From: Tenacibaculum mesophilum
GTDB lineage: Bacteria > Bacteroidota > Bacteroidia > Flavobacteriales > Flavobacteriaceae
Assembly: GCF_003867075.1 (NCBI RefSeq)
Contig: NZ_CP032544.1
Span: forward strand, 796,001 to 860,000
Reading direction: 5' to 3'
Length of the DNA stretch: 64,000 nucleotides
The position numbers and the translations under genes were made by a program. The stretch's first letter is position 1, and each line of letters begins with the position of its first letter. A model generated the notes under the pieces. It did not search any database. It saw nothing but the letters and a program-made list of their open reading frames with translations, and was not told the origin of the DNA. This document shows, in pieces, positions 25,069-35,232 of this stretch.

Positions 25069-26583
25069 TTAAAACGGAACATCGTCATCACTCGGACCAA
25101 AAGCATCTTCTGGTGAAGCAAAATTACTTGATGCTACTTCATCGTTAAATCCTGAGTTCATGCTCGATTGGAATTCACTACTAAACCCTTCTTCTAAATC
25201 TGAGAATTTTGCTAAGTGTCCTGTAAACTTCAAGCGAATATTATCCAATCCACCATTACGGTGTTTTGCTACAATAAATTCCCCTTGTCCTTCACATGGC
25301 GAATGATCGTCGTCATCCCATTCTGTCATTCCATAGTATTCAGGACGATAAATAAACGATACAATATCGGCATCCTGCTCAATCGCTCCAGATTCACGAA
25401 GATCGGATAGTAACGGACGTTTACTTCCTCCACGGGTTTCAACCGCACGCGATAACTGAGAAAGTGCAATTACAGGTACATTCAATTCTTTACCTAGTGC
25501 TTTTAAGTTACGCGAAATCGTCGAAATTTCTTGTTCACGATTACCTCCTGCTCCTCCTGCTGTCATTAACTGTAAGTAATCAATAATTAATATTTTAACT
25601 CCGTGTTGTGATACTAAACGACGTGCTTTTGCACGTAAATCAAAAATAGATAGTGCTGGTGTATCATCAATAAAAATAGGGGCATCCGAAAGCTTTTTTA
25701 CTTTTACATTCAATTGCTCCCATTCATGAGGTTCTAAGTTTCCTTTACGTAATTTTTCAGAAGTCAACCCTGTTTCTGAAGAAATCATACGAGTAATTAA
25801 CTGTACTGATGACATCTCCAGTGAGAATAACGCTACTGGATGTCCGAAATCAATCGCCATATTTTTCGCCATCGATATTACGAAAGCCGTTTTACCCATA
25901 CCAGGACGTGCAGCGATAATGATTAAATCGGTAGGTTGCCAACCCGATGTTAATGCATCTAGTTTGGTAAATCCGGTTGCCAAACCACTCATCCCTTCTT
26001 TGGTTGAAATTTCTTGAATCTTATTAATCGATTGCTGAACTAAAGAGTCAGCTCTTTCAGCTCCCTTTTTAAGGTTTCCTTGTGTTACTTCAAATAATTT
26101 CCCTTCGGCATCATCTAGCAAATCAAAAACATCAACAGTTTCATCGTACGCATTTTCTATAATTTCAGAAGAAATGGTAATTAATTTACGTTGAATGAAT
26201 TTTTCTAGAATAATTCTAGAGTGAAATTCAATATGTGCAGATGAGGCAACTTTTTGGGTTAACCCAATTAAGTAAAAATCTCCTCCTGCTAAATCTAACT
26301 TTCCATTTTTCTTTAATTGATTTGATACAGAAAGTAAATCAATTGGTTCTGAGTTTTGGAAAAGCTCGTAAATAGCGGCATAAATTTCTTGGTGCCTTTT
26401 ATCATAAAAAGCATCAGGATGTAAAATATCAATTACTTCATCAATCCCTTTTTTATCAATCATCATAGCCCCCAAAACAGCCTCTTCTAACTCTAAAGCC
26501 TGTGGTGGTAACTTTCCTTTTTCTAAGCTTATAATTCTAGCTTTATCTATTTTTGTTCCTTTGAGAGATTGGGTTCTTTCCAT
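25069..26583 (-). CDS. dnaB: Replicative DNA helicase DnaB
   Basis: A 504-aa hexameric 5'-3' helicase of the replication fork. The N-terminal domain begins at PPQALELEEAVLGAMMIDK. The RecA-like core has Walker A AARPGMGKTAFVIS, FSLEMSS, Walker B KILIIDYLQLM, LSQLSRAVETRG (H3) and DLRESGAIEQDADIV. There is no intein. The C-terminal tail is acidic (ending DAFGPSDDDVPF). The predicted -7 box is so close to the ATG that the mRNA may be leaderless. Confidence 0.97.
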   Translation of the reverse strand: MERTQSLKGTKIDKARIISLEKGKLPPQALELEEAVLGAMMIDKKGIDEVIDILHPDAFYDKRHQEIYAAIYELFQNSEPIDLLSVSNQLKKNGKLDLAGGDFYLIGLTQKVASSAHIEFHSRIILEKFIQRKLITISSEIIENAYDETVDVFDLLDDAEGKLFEVTQGNLKKGAERADSLVQQSINKIQEISTKEGMSGLATGFTKLDALTSGWQPTDLIIIAARPGMGKTAFVISMAKNMAIDFGHPVALFSLEMSSVQLITRMISSETGLTSEKLRKGNLEPHEWEQLNVKVKKLSDAPIFIDDTPALSIFDLRAKARRLVSQHGVKILIIDYLQLMTAGGAGGNREQEISTISRNLKALGKELNVPVIALSQLSRAVETRGGSKRPLLSDLRESGAIEQDADIVSFIYRPEYYGMTEWDDDDHSPCEGQGEFIVAKHRNGGLDNIRLKFTGHLAKFSDLEEGFSSEFQSSMNSGFNDEVASSNFASPEDAFGPSDDDVPF

Positions 26584-26588
26584 AATAG

Positions 26589-26596
26589 CAAAAGTA
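26589..26596 (-). promoter_or_regulatory. Putative -7 box of the dnaB promoter
   Basis: TACTTTTG on the minus strand ends 5 bp before the dnaB ATG, which would place the transcription start at or next to the start codon. Confidence 0.45.
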
Positions 26597-26673
26597 AATT
26601 TTTAAGATGATATTAGTAGAGACATTATTCAATTTTCTTTATGCACATTTTTTGTAAATAAACTGTTATTAAC

Positions 26674-26705
26674 TTGTTGATAACGTTACAACTTTCTTAT
26701 TTTTG
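26674..26705 (+). promoter_or_regulatory. Putative promoter of the DUF3810 gene
   Basis: TTG (26677-26679), 18 bp, TATTTTTG (26698-26705). The box ends 5 bp before the ATG, so this transcript may also be leaderless or nearly so. Confidence 0.5.
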
Positions 26706-26710
26706 GTGGC

Positions 26711-27784
26711 ATGCATAACCTAAAAAAATATTTTTTTGTTGCTTTATTTCTGCCTATTCAAGTAATTTTTGTGCTTTTTATAAGCCAAAAACCACAGTGG
26801 GTTGAATTTTATTATAGTAATGGAATTTACCCGTATATTTCACAATTCTTTCGAATTATTCTAGGTTGGATTCCTTTTTCTGTTGGGGATATAATTGGTT
26901 TTGTTTTATTGTATCTTTTATTAAAATCTATCTATTTTTTAATTAAAAAAAGGTTTCAAAACTTCCTTCCTAAGTTAGTAAAATTTATTGCAATTTTATC
27001 TATTATTTATTTTTGTTTTTATGCTTTTTGGGGATTAAATTATTTTAGAGAGCCGTTAGCTAAAAATCTTGAGCTAAAACAATCCACCTACACTACTGAA
27101 GAACTAATTTCAACAACTAAACAGATTGTAACAGAGCTAAACAAAGTCCATTTACAAATAACAAAAAATGATTCAATCCCTGTAATGGTTCCATATTCTC
27201 AAAGAGAAATTTATAAGTTAGCTCCTAACGGGTTTCAGGAACTTTCGAAAACATATCCCCAACTTACTTATCAAACTTCCTCGATTAAAAGCTCATTAGT
27301 TAGTTTATTTCAATCATACAATGGAACATCAGGGTATTTAAATCCAATAACAGGAGAAGCGCAAGTAAATAATATGATTCCTAAAACGGGTTATCCAGCA
27401 ACTACATGTCATGAAATGGCGCATCAAATTGGTTGGGCAGCTGAAAATGATGCCAATTTTGTGAGTTTTTTAGCCTCCATAGCTAATAAAGACTTGTATT
27501 TTAAGTACTCTGGATACCGTATGGCTTATAACTATTGTATTGGTCAAGTTTACAAAAGAGATAAAGCATTAGGTAAAGAAATTGCTAAGACAGTAAACAA
27601 AGGTGTTTATAAAGATTATAAGGCTACTTATTTACATTGGAAACAGTTTAAAAACCCTATTGAACCTTATTTAAAGAAAGGGTACAACTCTTACCTCAAA
27701 GCTAATAATCAATCAAAAGGGATTCAATCATATAGTTATGTTGTCGATTTATTGATTGCCTATTTTAAAAAGAAAAGTTCTTAA
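26711..27784 (+). CDS. DUF3810 family membrane zincin-like protein
   Basis: A 357-aa protein. Three TM helices lie within residues 1-110 (YFFVALFLPIQVIFVLFIS, VGDIIGFVLLYLLLKSIYFL, FIAILSIIYFCFYAFWGLNY), followed by a large extracytoplasmic domain. That domain contains PKTGYPATTCHEMAHQIGWA with an HExxH-like HEMAH motif, plus AENDANFVSFLA that could supply the third metal ligand. This is the DUF3810 architecture. It is probably a membrane metallopeptidase, but no substrate is known. It is divergent from dnaB. Confidence 0.88.
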   Translation: MHNLKKYFFVALFLPIQVIFVLFISQKPQWVEFYYSNGIYPYISQFFRIILGWIPFSVGDIIGFVLLYLLLKSIYFLIKKRFQNFLPKLVKFIAILSIIYFCFYAFWGLNYFREPLAKNLELKQSTYTTEELISTTKQIVTELNKVHLQITKNDSIPVMVPYSQREIYKLAPNGFQELSKTYPQLTYQTSSIKSSLVSLFQSYNGTSGYLNPITGEAQVNNMIPKTGYPATTCHEMAHQIGWAAENDANFVSFLASIANKDLYFKYSGYRMAYNYCIGQVYKRDKALGKEIAKTVNKGVYKDYKATYLHWKQFKNPIEPYLKKGYNSYLKANNQSKGIQSYSYVVDLLIAYFKKKSS

Positions 27785-27803
27785 AAATTTCATCGTATTT
27801 CAA

Positions 27804-27835
27804 TTGACAAAATACATTTGAAATGGCTATTTTTG
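27804..27835 (+). promoter_or_regulatory. Putative promoter of pepT
   Basis: TTG (27804-27806), 21 bp, TATTTTTG (27828-27835), 19 bp before the pepT ATG. Spacing fits the Bacteroidota consensus. Confidence 0.55.
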
Positions 27836-27854
27836 ATGCTTTAAAAATACTACG

Positions 27855-29093
27855 ATGAACAAACAACATATAATCGACCGATTTGTAAAGTATGTAACTA
27901 TTGATACTGAAAGTGATCCTAATAACCCAGCATTTCCTAGTACTGAAAAACAATGGAATTTAGCTAAAGTTCTTGAAAAAGAACTAAAGGAAATAGGAAT
28001 GGCAGATGTTGAATTAGATGAGAATTGTTATTTAATGGCAACTTTACCTAGTAATTTAGATTATGAAGTACCTACTATTGGTTTTGTTGCTCATATTGAT
28101 ACAAGTCCAGATTTTACTGGAGCTAATGTGAAACCTCAAATTCATGAGAATTACGACGGAAAAGATATCTTATTAAACAAAGAAGAGAATATCGTTTTAT
28201 CTCCTGATTATTTTGAAGATTTATTACAATATAAAGGTCAAACTATTATTACTACTGACGGTACTACATTATTAGGTGCTGATGATAAAGCTGGGGTTAC
28301 TGAAATTGTTTCTGCAATGGAATACTTAATTCAACACCCAGAAATTAAACATGGTAAAATTCGTATTTGCTTTACTCCTGATGAAGAGGTTGGTAAAGGT
28401 GCTCATATGTTTGATGTTGAGAAATTTGGAGCTGAGTGGGCTTACACCATGGATGGAAGTCAAATTGGTGAGTTAGAATACGAAAACTTTAATGCTGCTA
28501 GCGCTACAGTTACTATTCAAGGTAAAATTGTACATCCTGGGTATGCAAAAGGTAAAATGATTAACTCAATGCTTATTGCTAGTGAATTTATCAATGCATT
28601 GCCTGAAGATGAAGTTCCTGAAAAAACAACAGGTTATGAAGGTTTCTTCCACTTACATCATATGGAGGGTAAAGTTGAGCAAACAACATTGAGCTATATT
28701 ATTAGAGATCATGATATGGATCAATTCAACAACCGTAAAAAAGCAATGCTTGATTTGGCTGAAGTTTTAAACGCTAAGCGTGGACAAAAATTAGTTTCTG
28801 TTGAAATTAAAGATCAATATTTTAACATGAAAGAAAAAGTTACTCCTGTAATGCACATTGTTGATATTGCTGAAGAGGTGATGAAAGATATGGGAATTAC
28901 TCCATTAATTAAGCCTATTCGTGGTGGTACTGATGGTTCTCAATTATCATATAAAGGATTACCATGTCCTAACATTTTTGCTGGCGGACATAACTTCCAT
29001 GGACGTTATGAATATGTTCCTGCTGAAAGTATAGTAAAAGCTAGTGAAGTAATTGTTGGAATTGCACAAAAAGTTGCGGTAAAATTTAAGTAA
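27855..29093 (+). CDS. pepT: Peptidase T (tripeptide aminopeptidase)
   Basis: A 412-aa M20B zinc aminopeptidase releasing N-terminal residues from tripeptides in the cytoplasm. Metal-site motifs are visible: [73 protein letters not shown] and the final [13 protein letters not shown]. The length is normal. It has its own promoter and a strong terminator. Confidence 0.96.
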   Translation: MNKQHIIDRFVKYVTIDTESDPNNPAFPSTEKQWNLAKVLEKELKEIGMADVELDENCYLMATLPSNLDYEVPTIGFVAHIDTSPDFTGANVKPQIHENYDGKDILLNKEENIVLSPDYFEDLLQYKGQTIITTDGTTLLGADDKAGVTEIVSAMEYLIQHPEIKHGKIRICFTPDEEVGKGAHMFDVEKFGAEWAYTMDGSQIGELEYENFNAASATVTIQGKIVHPGYAKGKMINSMLIASEFINALPEDEVPEKTTGYEGFFHLHHMEGKVEQTTLSYIIRDHDMDQFNNRKKAMLDLAEVLNAKRGQKLVSVEIKDQYFNMKEKVTPVMHIVDIAEEVMKDMGITPLIKPIRGGTDGSQLSYKGLPCPNIFAGGHNFHGRYEYVPAESIVKASEVIVGIAQKVAVKFK

Positions 29094-29118
29094 TCTTATA
29101 CTATCTTTTATAAAATCA

Positions 29119-29147
29119 AAAACTCTAGCAAAAGCTAGAGTTTTTTT
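29119..29147 (+). terminator. Terminator of pepT
   Basis: AAACTCTAGC-AAAA-GCTAGAGTTTTTTT, 26 bp beyond the stop. Confidence 0.9.
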
Positions 29148-29347
29148 ATGATATTTTTACCCCTTAAAAAATATCATTCTATTTGAAATAAATCCCCTTA
29201 ATTTTATTTCATGGCAAATATGATTCTTTTTAAAAGATTATATTATAGGAAAATACCCTTTTGCCTAGACGTAAAACCCCTAATTTCACAAAAAAACACA
29301 AATTTGTGAATTTCTTTCATTTTATTTTTTGTAATCATTCACCTCTA

Positions 29348-29355
29348 TACTTTTG
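29348..29355 (+). promoter_or_regulatory. Putative -7 box of the lysA promoter
   Basis: TACTTTTG, 20 bp before the lysA ATG. Confidence 0.5.
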
Positions 29356-29374
29356 CCTGTAAATATTAAAGTAA

Positions 29375-30580
29375 ATGAATAGACAAGACCTTTTAAAGCT
29401 AGCTGACAAATATCAGTCACCTTTGTATGTTTACGACACTGAAAAAATTATATCTCAGTATAAAAAAATAACATCTGCTTTTTCTAAAGTTAAAAATGTA
29501 AAAATTAATTACGCTGTTAAAGCATTATCAAACATTAATATTTTAAAGGTTTTTAATAAGCTTAACAGTGGTTTGGATACGGTTTCTATTCAAGAGGTAA
29601 AACTTGGTTTATTAGCAGGTTTTGAGCCTCATGAAATTATATATACACCTAACGGAGTTTCTTTACAGGAAATAGAAGAAGTTGCTAAATTAGGTGTTCA
29701 AATTAATATTGATAACTTATCAATATTAGAATTATTTGGGCAAAAGCATCCTAAAATCCCGGTTTGTATTCGTATCAATCCGCATGTAATGGCTGGTGGT
29801 AATAGCAAAATATCAGTAGGACATATTGATTCTAAGTTTGGAATTTCAATTCATCAAGTACCTCATATAAAAAGAGTTGTTGAAAATACTGGAATGCACA
29901 TTAATGGAATACATATGCATACTGGTTCTGATATTTTAGATATTGATACTTTTTTAAGAGCTACCGAAATTTTATTTGATACGGCAAAACAATTTAAAGA
30001 TATTGATTTTATTGATTTTGGTAGTGGATTTAAGGTTCCTTACAAAAAAGACGATATTTCAACTGATATAAATGAACTAGGTAAAAAGCTATCTAACCGA
30101 TTTAATGAATTTTGTAAAAACTACGGAAAGGAAGTTACCTTAATGTTTGAGCCTGGAAAGTTTTTAGTTAGTGAAGCTGGATATTTTTTAGCAAAAGTAA
30201 ATGTTATTAAACAAACAACTTCAACTGTTTTTGCAGGTATTGATAGTGGTTTAAATCACTTAATTCGTCCTATGTTTTACAACTCTTATCACTATATAGA
30301 AAACTTATCTAATCCTAAAGGAAGAGAGCGTTTTTATAGTATTGTTGGATATATTTGTGAAAATGATACCTTTGGATCTAATAGAAGAATCAATGAAATA
30401 TCTGAAGACGATATATTATGTTTCCATAATGCAGGTGCTTATTGTTTCTCTATGGCTTCTAATTATAATTCAAGATTTAGACCTGCAGAAGTTATGATTT
30501 ACAAAGGAAAAGATTATTTGATTAGGAAGCGGGAAACTATGGAAGATATTATTAAAAATCAAGAAAACATTACATTATAA
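29375..30580 (+). CDS. lysA: Diaminopimelate decarboxylase LysA
   Basis: Last step of lysine synthesis: meso-diaminopimelate to L-lysine, PLP-dependent. This 401-aa fold-type III enzyme shows YAVKALSNINILKVF with the PLP lysine near residue 50, IHMHTGSDI, DFGSGFKVPY (PLP phosphate loop), MFEPGKFLVSEAG, YICENDTFG with the substrate-specific Cys, and FHNAGAYCFSMASNYNSR. It is monocistronic with its own terminator. Confidence 0.95.
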   Translation: MNRQDLLKLADKYQSPLYVYDTEKIISQYKKITSAFSKVKNVKINYAVKALSNINILKVFNKLNSGLDTVSIQEVKLGLLAGFEPHEIIYTPNGVSLQEIEEVAKLGVQINIDNLSILELFGQKHPKIPVCIRINPHVMAGGNSKISVGHIDSKFGISIHQVPHIKRVVENTGMHINGIHMHTGSDILDIDTFLRATEILFDTAKQFKDIDFIDFGSGFKVPYKKDDISTDINELGKKLSNRFNEFCKNYGKEVTLMFEPGKFLVSEAGYFLAKVNVIKQTTSTVFAGIDSGLNHLIRPMFYNSYHYIENLSNPKGRERFYSIVGYICENDTFGSNRRINEISEDDILCFHNAGAYCFSMASNYNSRFRPAEVMIYKGKDYLIRKRETMEDIIKNQENITL

Positions 30581-30590
30581 TAAACACTTA

Positions 30591-30624
30591 AAAACTCTGG
30601 TCTTAATAAGGCCAGAGTTTTTTT
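30591..30624 (+). terminator. Terminator of lysA
   Basis: ACTCTGG/CCAGAGT stem with an 11-nt loop containing further CTT/AAG pairing, followed by TTTTTTT. Confidence 0.88.
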
Positions 30625-30773
30625 AAAATATAATCAACCCCTCAAAGACTATATTTTAAAACGTTGTAATTAAAGTCCCCTATCTTTATTTACATCTACA
30701 AATATCACTTATTTATTTCAAATTTTTCACAGGAAAAGCACCCTTTATTACAAATAATTTTAACTAAAAAACA

Positions 30774-30800
30774 AATACCACTCAAAAAATGAGTGGTATT
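30774..30800 (-). terminator. Terminator of the TonB-dependent receptor gene
   Basis: An AATACCACTCA/TGAGTGGTATT 11-bp stem around AAAAA. On the minus strand it is followed by TGTTTTTTAG, 25 bp past the receptor stop. Confidence 0.85.
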
Positions 30801-30824
30801 ATTATTTTTTTATGTTATTTTTTA

Positions 30825-33800
30825 TTAAAATATATAACGTAAACCTATTTGCATTTGCCAACGAGAAAGTAAACTAGAATCGAATCCAAATGTCTGTTCC
30901 TGATTGGTACTAAATGTATAAGTAGGTTCTTTAGAATAATCTGGCACATAATTAGATGGATTGGTGTTAGCTGGATTTACATCAGGAAACCTTACACCTA
31001 AAGGTTGTACGTTATTTGGTTGTTGCACTACTCCCCAGTCAGAATTTAGTAAATTTCCTACATTTAAGATATCAAGACTTAATTGTATTGTATTTTGTTT
31101 TTCTTCAGAAACGTTAAAATTAAAATCTTGTAATATTTTTAAATCCCATTTGCCTCTCCATGGTGCTAAAGCTCCATAACGCTCTACATACTGCCCTCTT
31201 CTTTCATTTAAATAATCATCTTGTTGTATATAACTTTCAAAGGCTGTTGTATGAGCTGGATCACTAAATTGCATTTGATTAAGCTCTGAACTAGTCGGAA
31301 CATATAATAAATCATTTACAGCAGACCCATCATTATTAATGTCTCCTCCATAAGTATAATTAAACCTTCCTCCTTGGGCATACTCAAAAAATGTAGAAAT
31401 AGTAGTAGCAAACTTATCTCCTCCATAAGTAAACTTCTTAGACGCTACACCAATAATTCTATGTGTATCTCCATATTTAGAATATGATAAAACATCATTA
31501 TTAGCATTTCCTACCACTGGATTAAAAGCAAAAGCATCTCCAGTAATTTCTGCCTCAATAGAGTTTACATCTTTAGCATTTAAGTAATTATATGCAACAC
31601 TTGTATATAATCCGTTATCAAAAGTTTTTTGAAGCTTTAAAGAAGCATTCCATACACGACCTTTGTCTGAATTCGTAAACACATAAGCATTATTTCCTTT
31701 ATTACTTCCATTATATATATCTCTATTATCAAATGGTGTATTTAAAGTAGCAGTAGGCTCTCTTAGCCCCCAGTTTTGTACATGGGCACCATTAATGTCT
31801 TTTGTATAAGAAATATCTGTAGTAGCTATAATTCCATTTTCAAATTTCCAGTCTAAACCTAAGTTTGTTCTCCATACTTGAGGAAATTTAAAATCTGGAT
31901 CAACCAATTGGAAGAAACCATCATCAGCTCCACTTACTTGATTTCCAATCCATACAAAAGGTAAACGTCCAGTAAAAACCCCTGAACCTCCACGAAGTTG
32001 CATTGTATTATTTCCTTTTACGTCCCAGTTAAAACCAACTCTTGGTGAAATTAACCATTGGTTTGTAGGCATTTTAGTTGAAAGTAACTGTTGTTCTTCT
32101 CCTGTATTTGGGTTGTAGTACAGTACAGAATTATCTCTGGTTGCTCCATTATCAGTATCTATAAACTTCTGAATTAAACTAGATGTATTGAAGTACAGCG
32201 GCTTATCAAAACGAACTCCATAAGTTAACTTAAAATTGTCATTCATTTCCCACTCATCTTGCACATAAAAAGCTAGTTGACCTACATTTAACTCAGATAG
32301 TTTCCAACCACCATCATTACCATCTCCATTAGCATTAAATGAATTGTAAGCATTTTGAGTAGCTGCTAAATACTGCTCCACTACTCCACCTGGTTGTGCA
32401 GCTGATAAAAAAGTTGCTACATCTGGGTATGGGTTAAATAATCCATAATATGGGAAAATTCCAAAATTGAAAGATTCATAATTTGTTAAATTAAATGAGT
32501 TTTCAAACTCAAATTGTTCAAATGAAAAACCAACGGTATACGTATGATCTCCCTTATAAAAGTTCATATTATTTGTTAACTGAAAAACTCGTTGGTCTAA
32601 CTTGTTATTGATAGAAAACGGCTCATGACCTGCTATAATATAATTACTACCATTACCATCTTGAATTGTAATTACCGGTGCTGGTGCAGATAACGGATTT
32701 CTAAAGTCATCAAAATGTGTATAACCTATTTGTAACTTGTTAGTAGTTGTTTCTGATAAGTTAGAGTTTAATTCTAACTGAAATGAATTTAAGTTATTAT
32801 TAATTTCATACCCAGAATTTTCAAATTGTAATGTAGAAAAACTTGGTCCTCTAATACCTAGAGCTGTTGGATGTGCTGGTGTTTCTTTTGAAGCTCTTAA
32901 GAAATTATAAATTAACGCTAATCTATTTTTATCATTAATATTCCAATCTAATTTAAAAATTCCTTTAGTAGATTCCGAACCATAAGTGAACCCCTCATAA
33001 GCTCCTGTATCATACCCTAAGGCTGCTAAAGCATCACGAACAGCTATCATATCCGATTCTAGTACTCTTGATTCATTAACAGCTCCACTACCTGTGTTTG
33101 GTATCCAACCTGCTGTTCCTAAATCTTCTCTATCATCTTTTTCAAAATTTGCAAAAAAGAATAATTTATCCTTAATAATTGGACCTCCTAAGCTGGCTCC
33201 GTATTGGCTTTGACTTAACTTAGGTTTTACAACTTCTTGACCTTTAATTTTGCCTCCAGTCATGTCTTGGTTTCGATAAAACCCATAAACTGTACCTGTA
33301 AATTCGTTTGTACCACTTTTGGTTACGGCATCAACCGAAGCTCCTGTAAACCCAGACAAAGTTACATCGTATGGTGCAGTAGAAACCGAAATTTGTTCAA
33401 TTGCATCTAACGAAATTGGCTGCGAACCTGTTTGACCTCCTGGTGTTGGTGAATCTAAACCAAAAGGGTTATTGAAAATAGATCCGTCTAAAGAAAAATT
33501 GTTGAACTGGTCGTTTCTCCCTCCAAAAGAGTTTCCACTTGCAGTTGGTTCTAAACGAGTAAAATCTGCAGCGGAACGTGAAATGGTTGGTAAGGTTTTT
33601 AGCTGAACAGCACTTACACTAGTTTGTGCTCCTGTTCTGTCATTATTAAAAACTTTACTTCTGGTTGTTGATATAACTACTTCTTCTAATTGTTCACCAT
33701 CCTCAGACAAAACACCATCTATATTGGTTGTCTTACCTAAAGTTAAGTAGATATTGGTTACTTCTTGTGATTGAAACCCAATATAACTAAATGTTACTTT

Positions 33801-34022
33801 ATAAGGTCCTCCTACTCTTAAGTTAGGTATGGTATATCTTCCGTTGTCTTGAGCTACGGCTCCAGATATGGTACCTGTTGGCTCGTGTAAAACAACAATA
33901 TTAGCACCAAACAAAGGTTCTCCCTGATTGTCTGTTACAGTTCCTTTTATTTTTGATGTGGTTACCTGGGAATAGATGGATAAACTCAAAAAAACAAAAG
34001 AAAAAATTATTAATTTCTTCAT
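30825..34022 (-). CDS. Oar-like TonB-dependent outer membrane receptor
   Basis: The start is ATG at 34022, giving a signal peptide MKKLIIFSFVFLSLSIYSQ and a 1065-aa protein; the frame is open 29 codons further upstream but lacks a leader there. Residues about 25-115 are a CarboxypepD_reg-like domain (GTVTDNQGEPLFGANIVVLH). The plug (about 125-250) has FNNFSLDGSIFNNPFGLDSP and ASVDAVTKSGTNEFTGTVYG, typical of the Oar subgroup, followed by a long beta-barrel ending in WQMQIGLRYIF. No SusD partner is adjacent, so it is not a typical glycan-uptake pair, and the substrate is unknown. Confidence 0.93.
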   Translation of the reverse strand: MKKLIIFSFVFLSLSIYSQVTTSKIKGTVTDNQGEPLFGANIVVLHEPTGTISGAVAQDNGRYTIPNLRVGGPYKVTFSYIGFQSQEVTNIYLTLGKTTNIDGVLSEDGEQLEEVVISTTRSKVFNNDRTGAQTSVSAVQLKTLPTISRSAADFTRLEPTASGNSFGGRNDQFNNFSLDGSIFNNPFGLDSPTPGGQTGSQPISLDAIEQISVSTAPYDVTLSGFTGASVDAVTKSGTNEFTGTVYGFYRNQDMTGGKIKGQEVVKPKLSQSQYGASLGGPIIKDKLFFFANFEKDDREDLGTAGWIPNTGSGAVNESRVLESDMIAVRDALAALGYDTGAYEGFTYGSESTKGIFKLDWNINDKNRLALIYNFLRASKETPAHPTALGIRGPSFSTLQFENSGYEINNNLNSFQLELNSNLSETTTNKLQIGYTHFDDFRNPLSAPAPVITIQDGNGSNYIIAGHEPFSINNKLDQRVFQLTNNMNFYKGDHTYTVGFSFEQFEFENSFNLTNYESFNFGIFPYYGLFNPYPDVATFLSAAQPGGVVEQYLAATQNAYNSFNANGDGNDGGWKLSELNVGQLAFYVQDEWEMNDNFKLTYGVRFDKPLYFNTSSLIQKFIDTDNGATRDNSVLYYNPNTGEEQQLLSTKMPTNQWLISPRVGFNWDVKGNNTMQLRGGSGVFTGRLPFVWIGNQVSGADDGFFQLVDPDFKFPQVWRTNLGLDWKFENGIIATTDISYTKDINGAHVQNWGLREPTATLNTPFDNRDIYNGSNKGNNAYVFTNSDKGRVWNASLKLQKTFDNGLYTSVAYNYLNAKDVNSIEAEITGDAFAFNPVVGNANNDVLSYSKYGDTHRIIGVASKKFTYGGDKFATTISTFFEYAQGGRFNYTYGGDINNDGSAVNDLLYVPTSSELNQMQFSDPAHTTAFESYIQQDDYLNERRGQYVERYGALAPWRGKWDLKILQDFNFNVSEEKQNTIQLSLDILNVGNLLNSDWGVVQQPNNVQPLGVRFPDVNPANTNPSNYVPDYSKEPTYTFSTNQEQTFGFDSSLLSRWQMQIGLRYIF

Positions 34023-34065
34023 AATAGTTCTGATTTTGTTTATGTTACAACTCAAATTTAAGCAT

Positions 34066-34094
34066 AAAAAAAATCCGCTCGACAGAGCGGATTT
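34066..34094 (-). terminator. Terminator of the rpsF-rpsR-rplI operon
   Basis: AAATCCGCTC-GACA-GAGCGGATTT, a perfect 10-bp stem, followed by eight T on the minus strand, 35 bp past the rplI stop and 44 bp before the receptor start. Confidence 0.92.
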
Positions 34095-34128
34095 ATACTT
34101 TATTAACATGTATTTAACAATTTAGTTA

Positions 34129-34575
34129 CTATTCAGCAACTACTTCAAATACGATGTCAGCTACAACAGTTCTGTGTAAACGTACAGCAGCGTTGTATTT
34201 TCCTAATCTTTTTACGTTACCTCCAGTAACTTTGATAAATTTCTTATCTACTTCAGTACCAGCTTTAGCTAAAGCTGCAGCAACATCGATGTTGTTTACC
34301 GAACCAAATAATTTATCTCCTGAACCTACTTTAGAAGCTATTTTGATTTCATAACCTTTAATAGTTTCTGCTACTTTATTAGCATCTTCTATTAATTTAG
34401 CTTCTTTAAAAGCACGTTGCTTTAAGTTTTCTGCTAATACTTTTTTAGCTGAAGAAGTAGCTAAAATTGCATATCCTTGAGGTATTAGGTAGTTACGTCC
34501 GTAACCATTCTTAACGGTTACAACATCGTCTTTAAAACCTAAGTTTTCTACGTCTTGTTTTAATATCAATTCCAT
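34129..34575 (-). CDS. rplI: 50S ribosomal protein L9
   Basis: 148 aa. The N-terminal domain has MELILKQDVENLGFKDDVV, VKNGYGRNYLIPQGYAI and the long connecting helix (KKVLAENLKQRAFKEAKLIE). The C-terminal domain ends VRLHRTVVADIVFEVVAE. Third gene of the rpsF-rpsR-rplI operon. Confidence 0.97.
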   Translation of the reverse strand: MELILKQDVENLGFKDDVVTVKNGYGRNYLIPQGYAILATSSAKKVLAENLKQRAFKEAKLIEDANKVAETIKGYEIKIASKVGSGDKLFGSVNNIDVAAALAKAGTEVDKKFIKVTGGNVKRLGKYNAAVRLHRTVVADIVFEVVAE

Positions 34576-34590
34576 GTTTCTACTTCTTTA

Positions 34591-34887
34591 TTATTTTAAC
34601 ATATCTCCAACGTAAGGCATTAAAGCTAAGTGACGAGCTCTTTTAATAGCTTGTGCCACTTTACGTTGATATTTTAATGATGTTCCTGTTAAACGTCTTG
34701 GTAAAATTTTACCTTGCTCGTTTACTAAATACATTAAGAAGTCTGCATCTTTGTAATCGATGTACTTAATACCGTTTTTCTTGAAACGACAGTATTTAGC
34801 TTCTTTTTTAGTTTCGATATCAAGCGGAGTTAAGTAACGTACTTCCCCTTGCTTATTTCCTTTTGCTTGTTGTTCTATAGATGCCAT
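34591..34887 (-). CDS. rpsR: 30S ribosomal protein S18
   Basis: 98 aa, with [40 protein letters not shown] and [11 protein letters not shown]. The Zn-binding CxxC variants are not present. It is translated 3 bp after rpsF. Confidence 0.97.
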   Translation of the reverse strand: MASIEQQAKGNKQGEVRYLTPLDIETKKEAKYCRFKKNGIKYIDYKDADFLMYLVNEQGKILPRRLTGTSLKYQRKVAQAIKRARHLALMPYVGDMLK

Positions 34888-34890
34888 TTC

Positions 34891-35232
34891 TTACTTTTTT
34901 GCAGATTTAACACGGTTTCTTCTCTTTTCAGCCCAAGCTGCAGCATGCTTGTCTAACTTTACAGTTAAATAACGCATAACGCTATCGTCACGTCTAAACT
35001 CTAATTCAAACGGAGCAATTGCTTCACCTGCTACCTTGTACTCAAATAAGTGGTAAAATCCACTTTTTTTCTTTTCGATTGGATACGCTAATTTTTTTAA
35101 GCCCCAATCTTCTTTAGAAATCATTTCTGCACCTTTAGAAAGTAAATAGTCCTCAAACTTCTTTACTGTTTCCTTTATCTGAGTTTCAGATAAAACGGGA
35201 TTCAAAATGAAAACAGTTTCGTAATGATTCAT
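34891..35232 (-). CDS. rpsF: 30S ribosomal protein S6
   Basis: 113 aa: MNHYETVFILNPVLSETQIK, DWGLKKLAYPIEKKKSGFYH, and FRRDDSVMRYLTVKLDKHA. S6 pairs with S18 on the 30S platform, matching the gene order. First gene of the operon, with a good promoter 34 bp upstream. Confidence 0.97.
   Translation of the reverse strand: MNHYETVFILNPVLSETQIKETVKKFEDYLLSKGAEMISKEDWGLKKLAYPIEKKKSGFYHLFEYKVAGEAIAPFELEFRRDDSVMRYLTVKLDKHAAAWAEKRRNRVKSAKK

Noticed and set aside
30825..34022. TonB-dependent receptor as part of a SusCD polysaccharide-utilisation locus
   Set aside because: No SusD-like lipoprotein or glycoside hydrolase lies nearby, and the plug motifs are of the Oar-like subgroup.
34023..34109. 29-codon N-terminal extension of the receptor
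   Set aside because: It runs into the rplI terminator hairpin and would bury the signal peptide; the ATG at 34022 is the better start.
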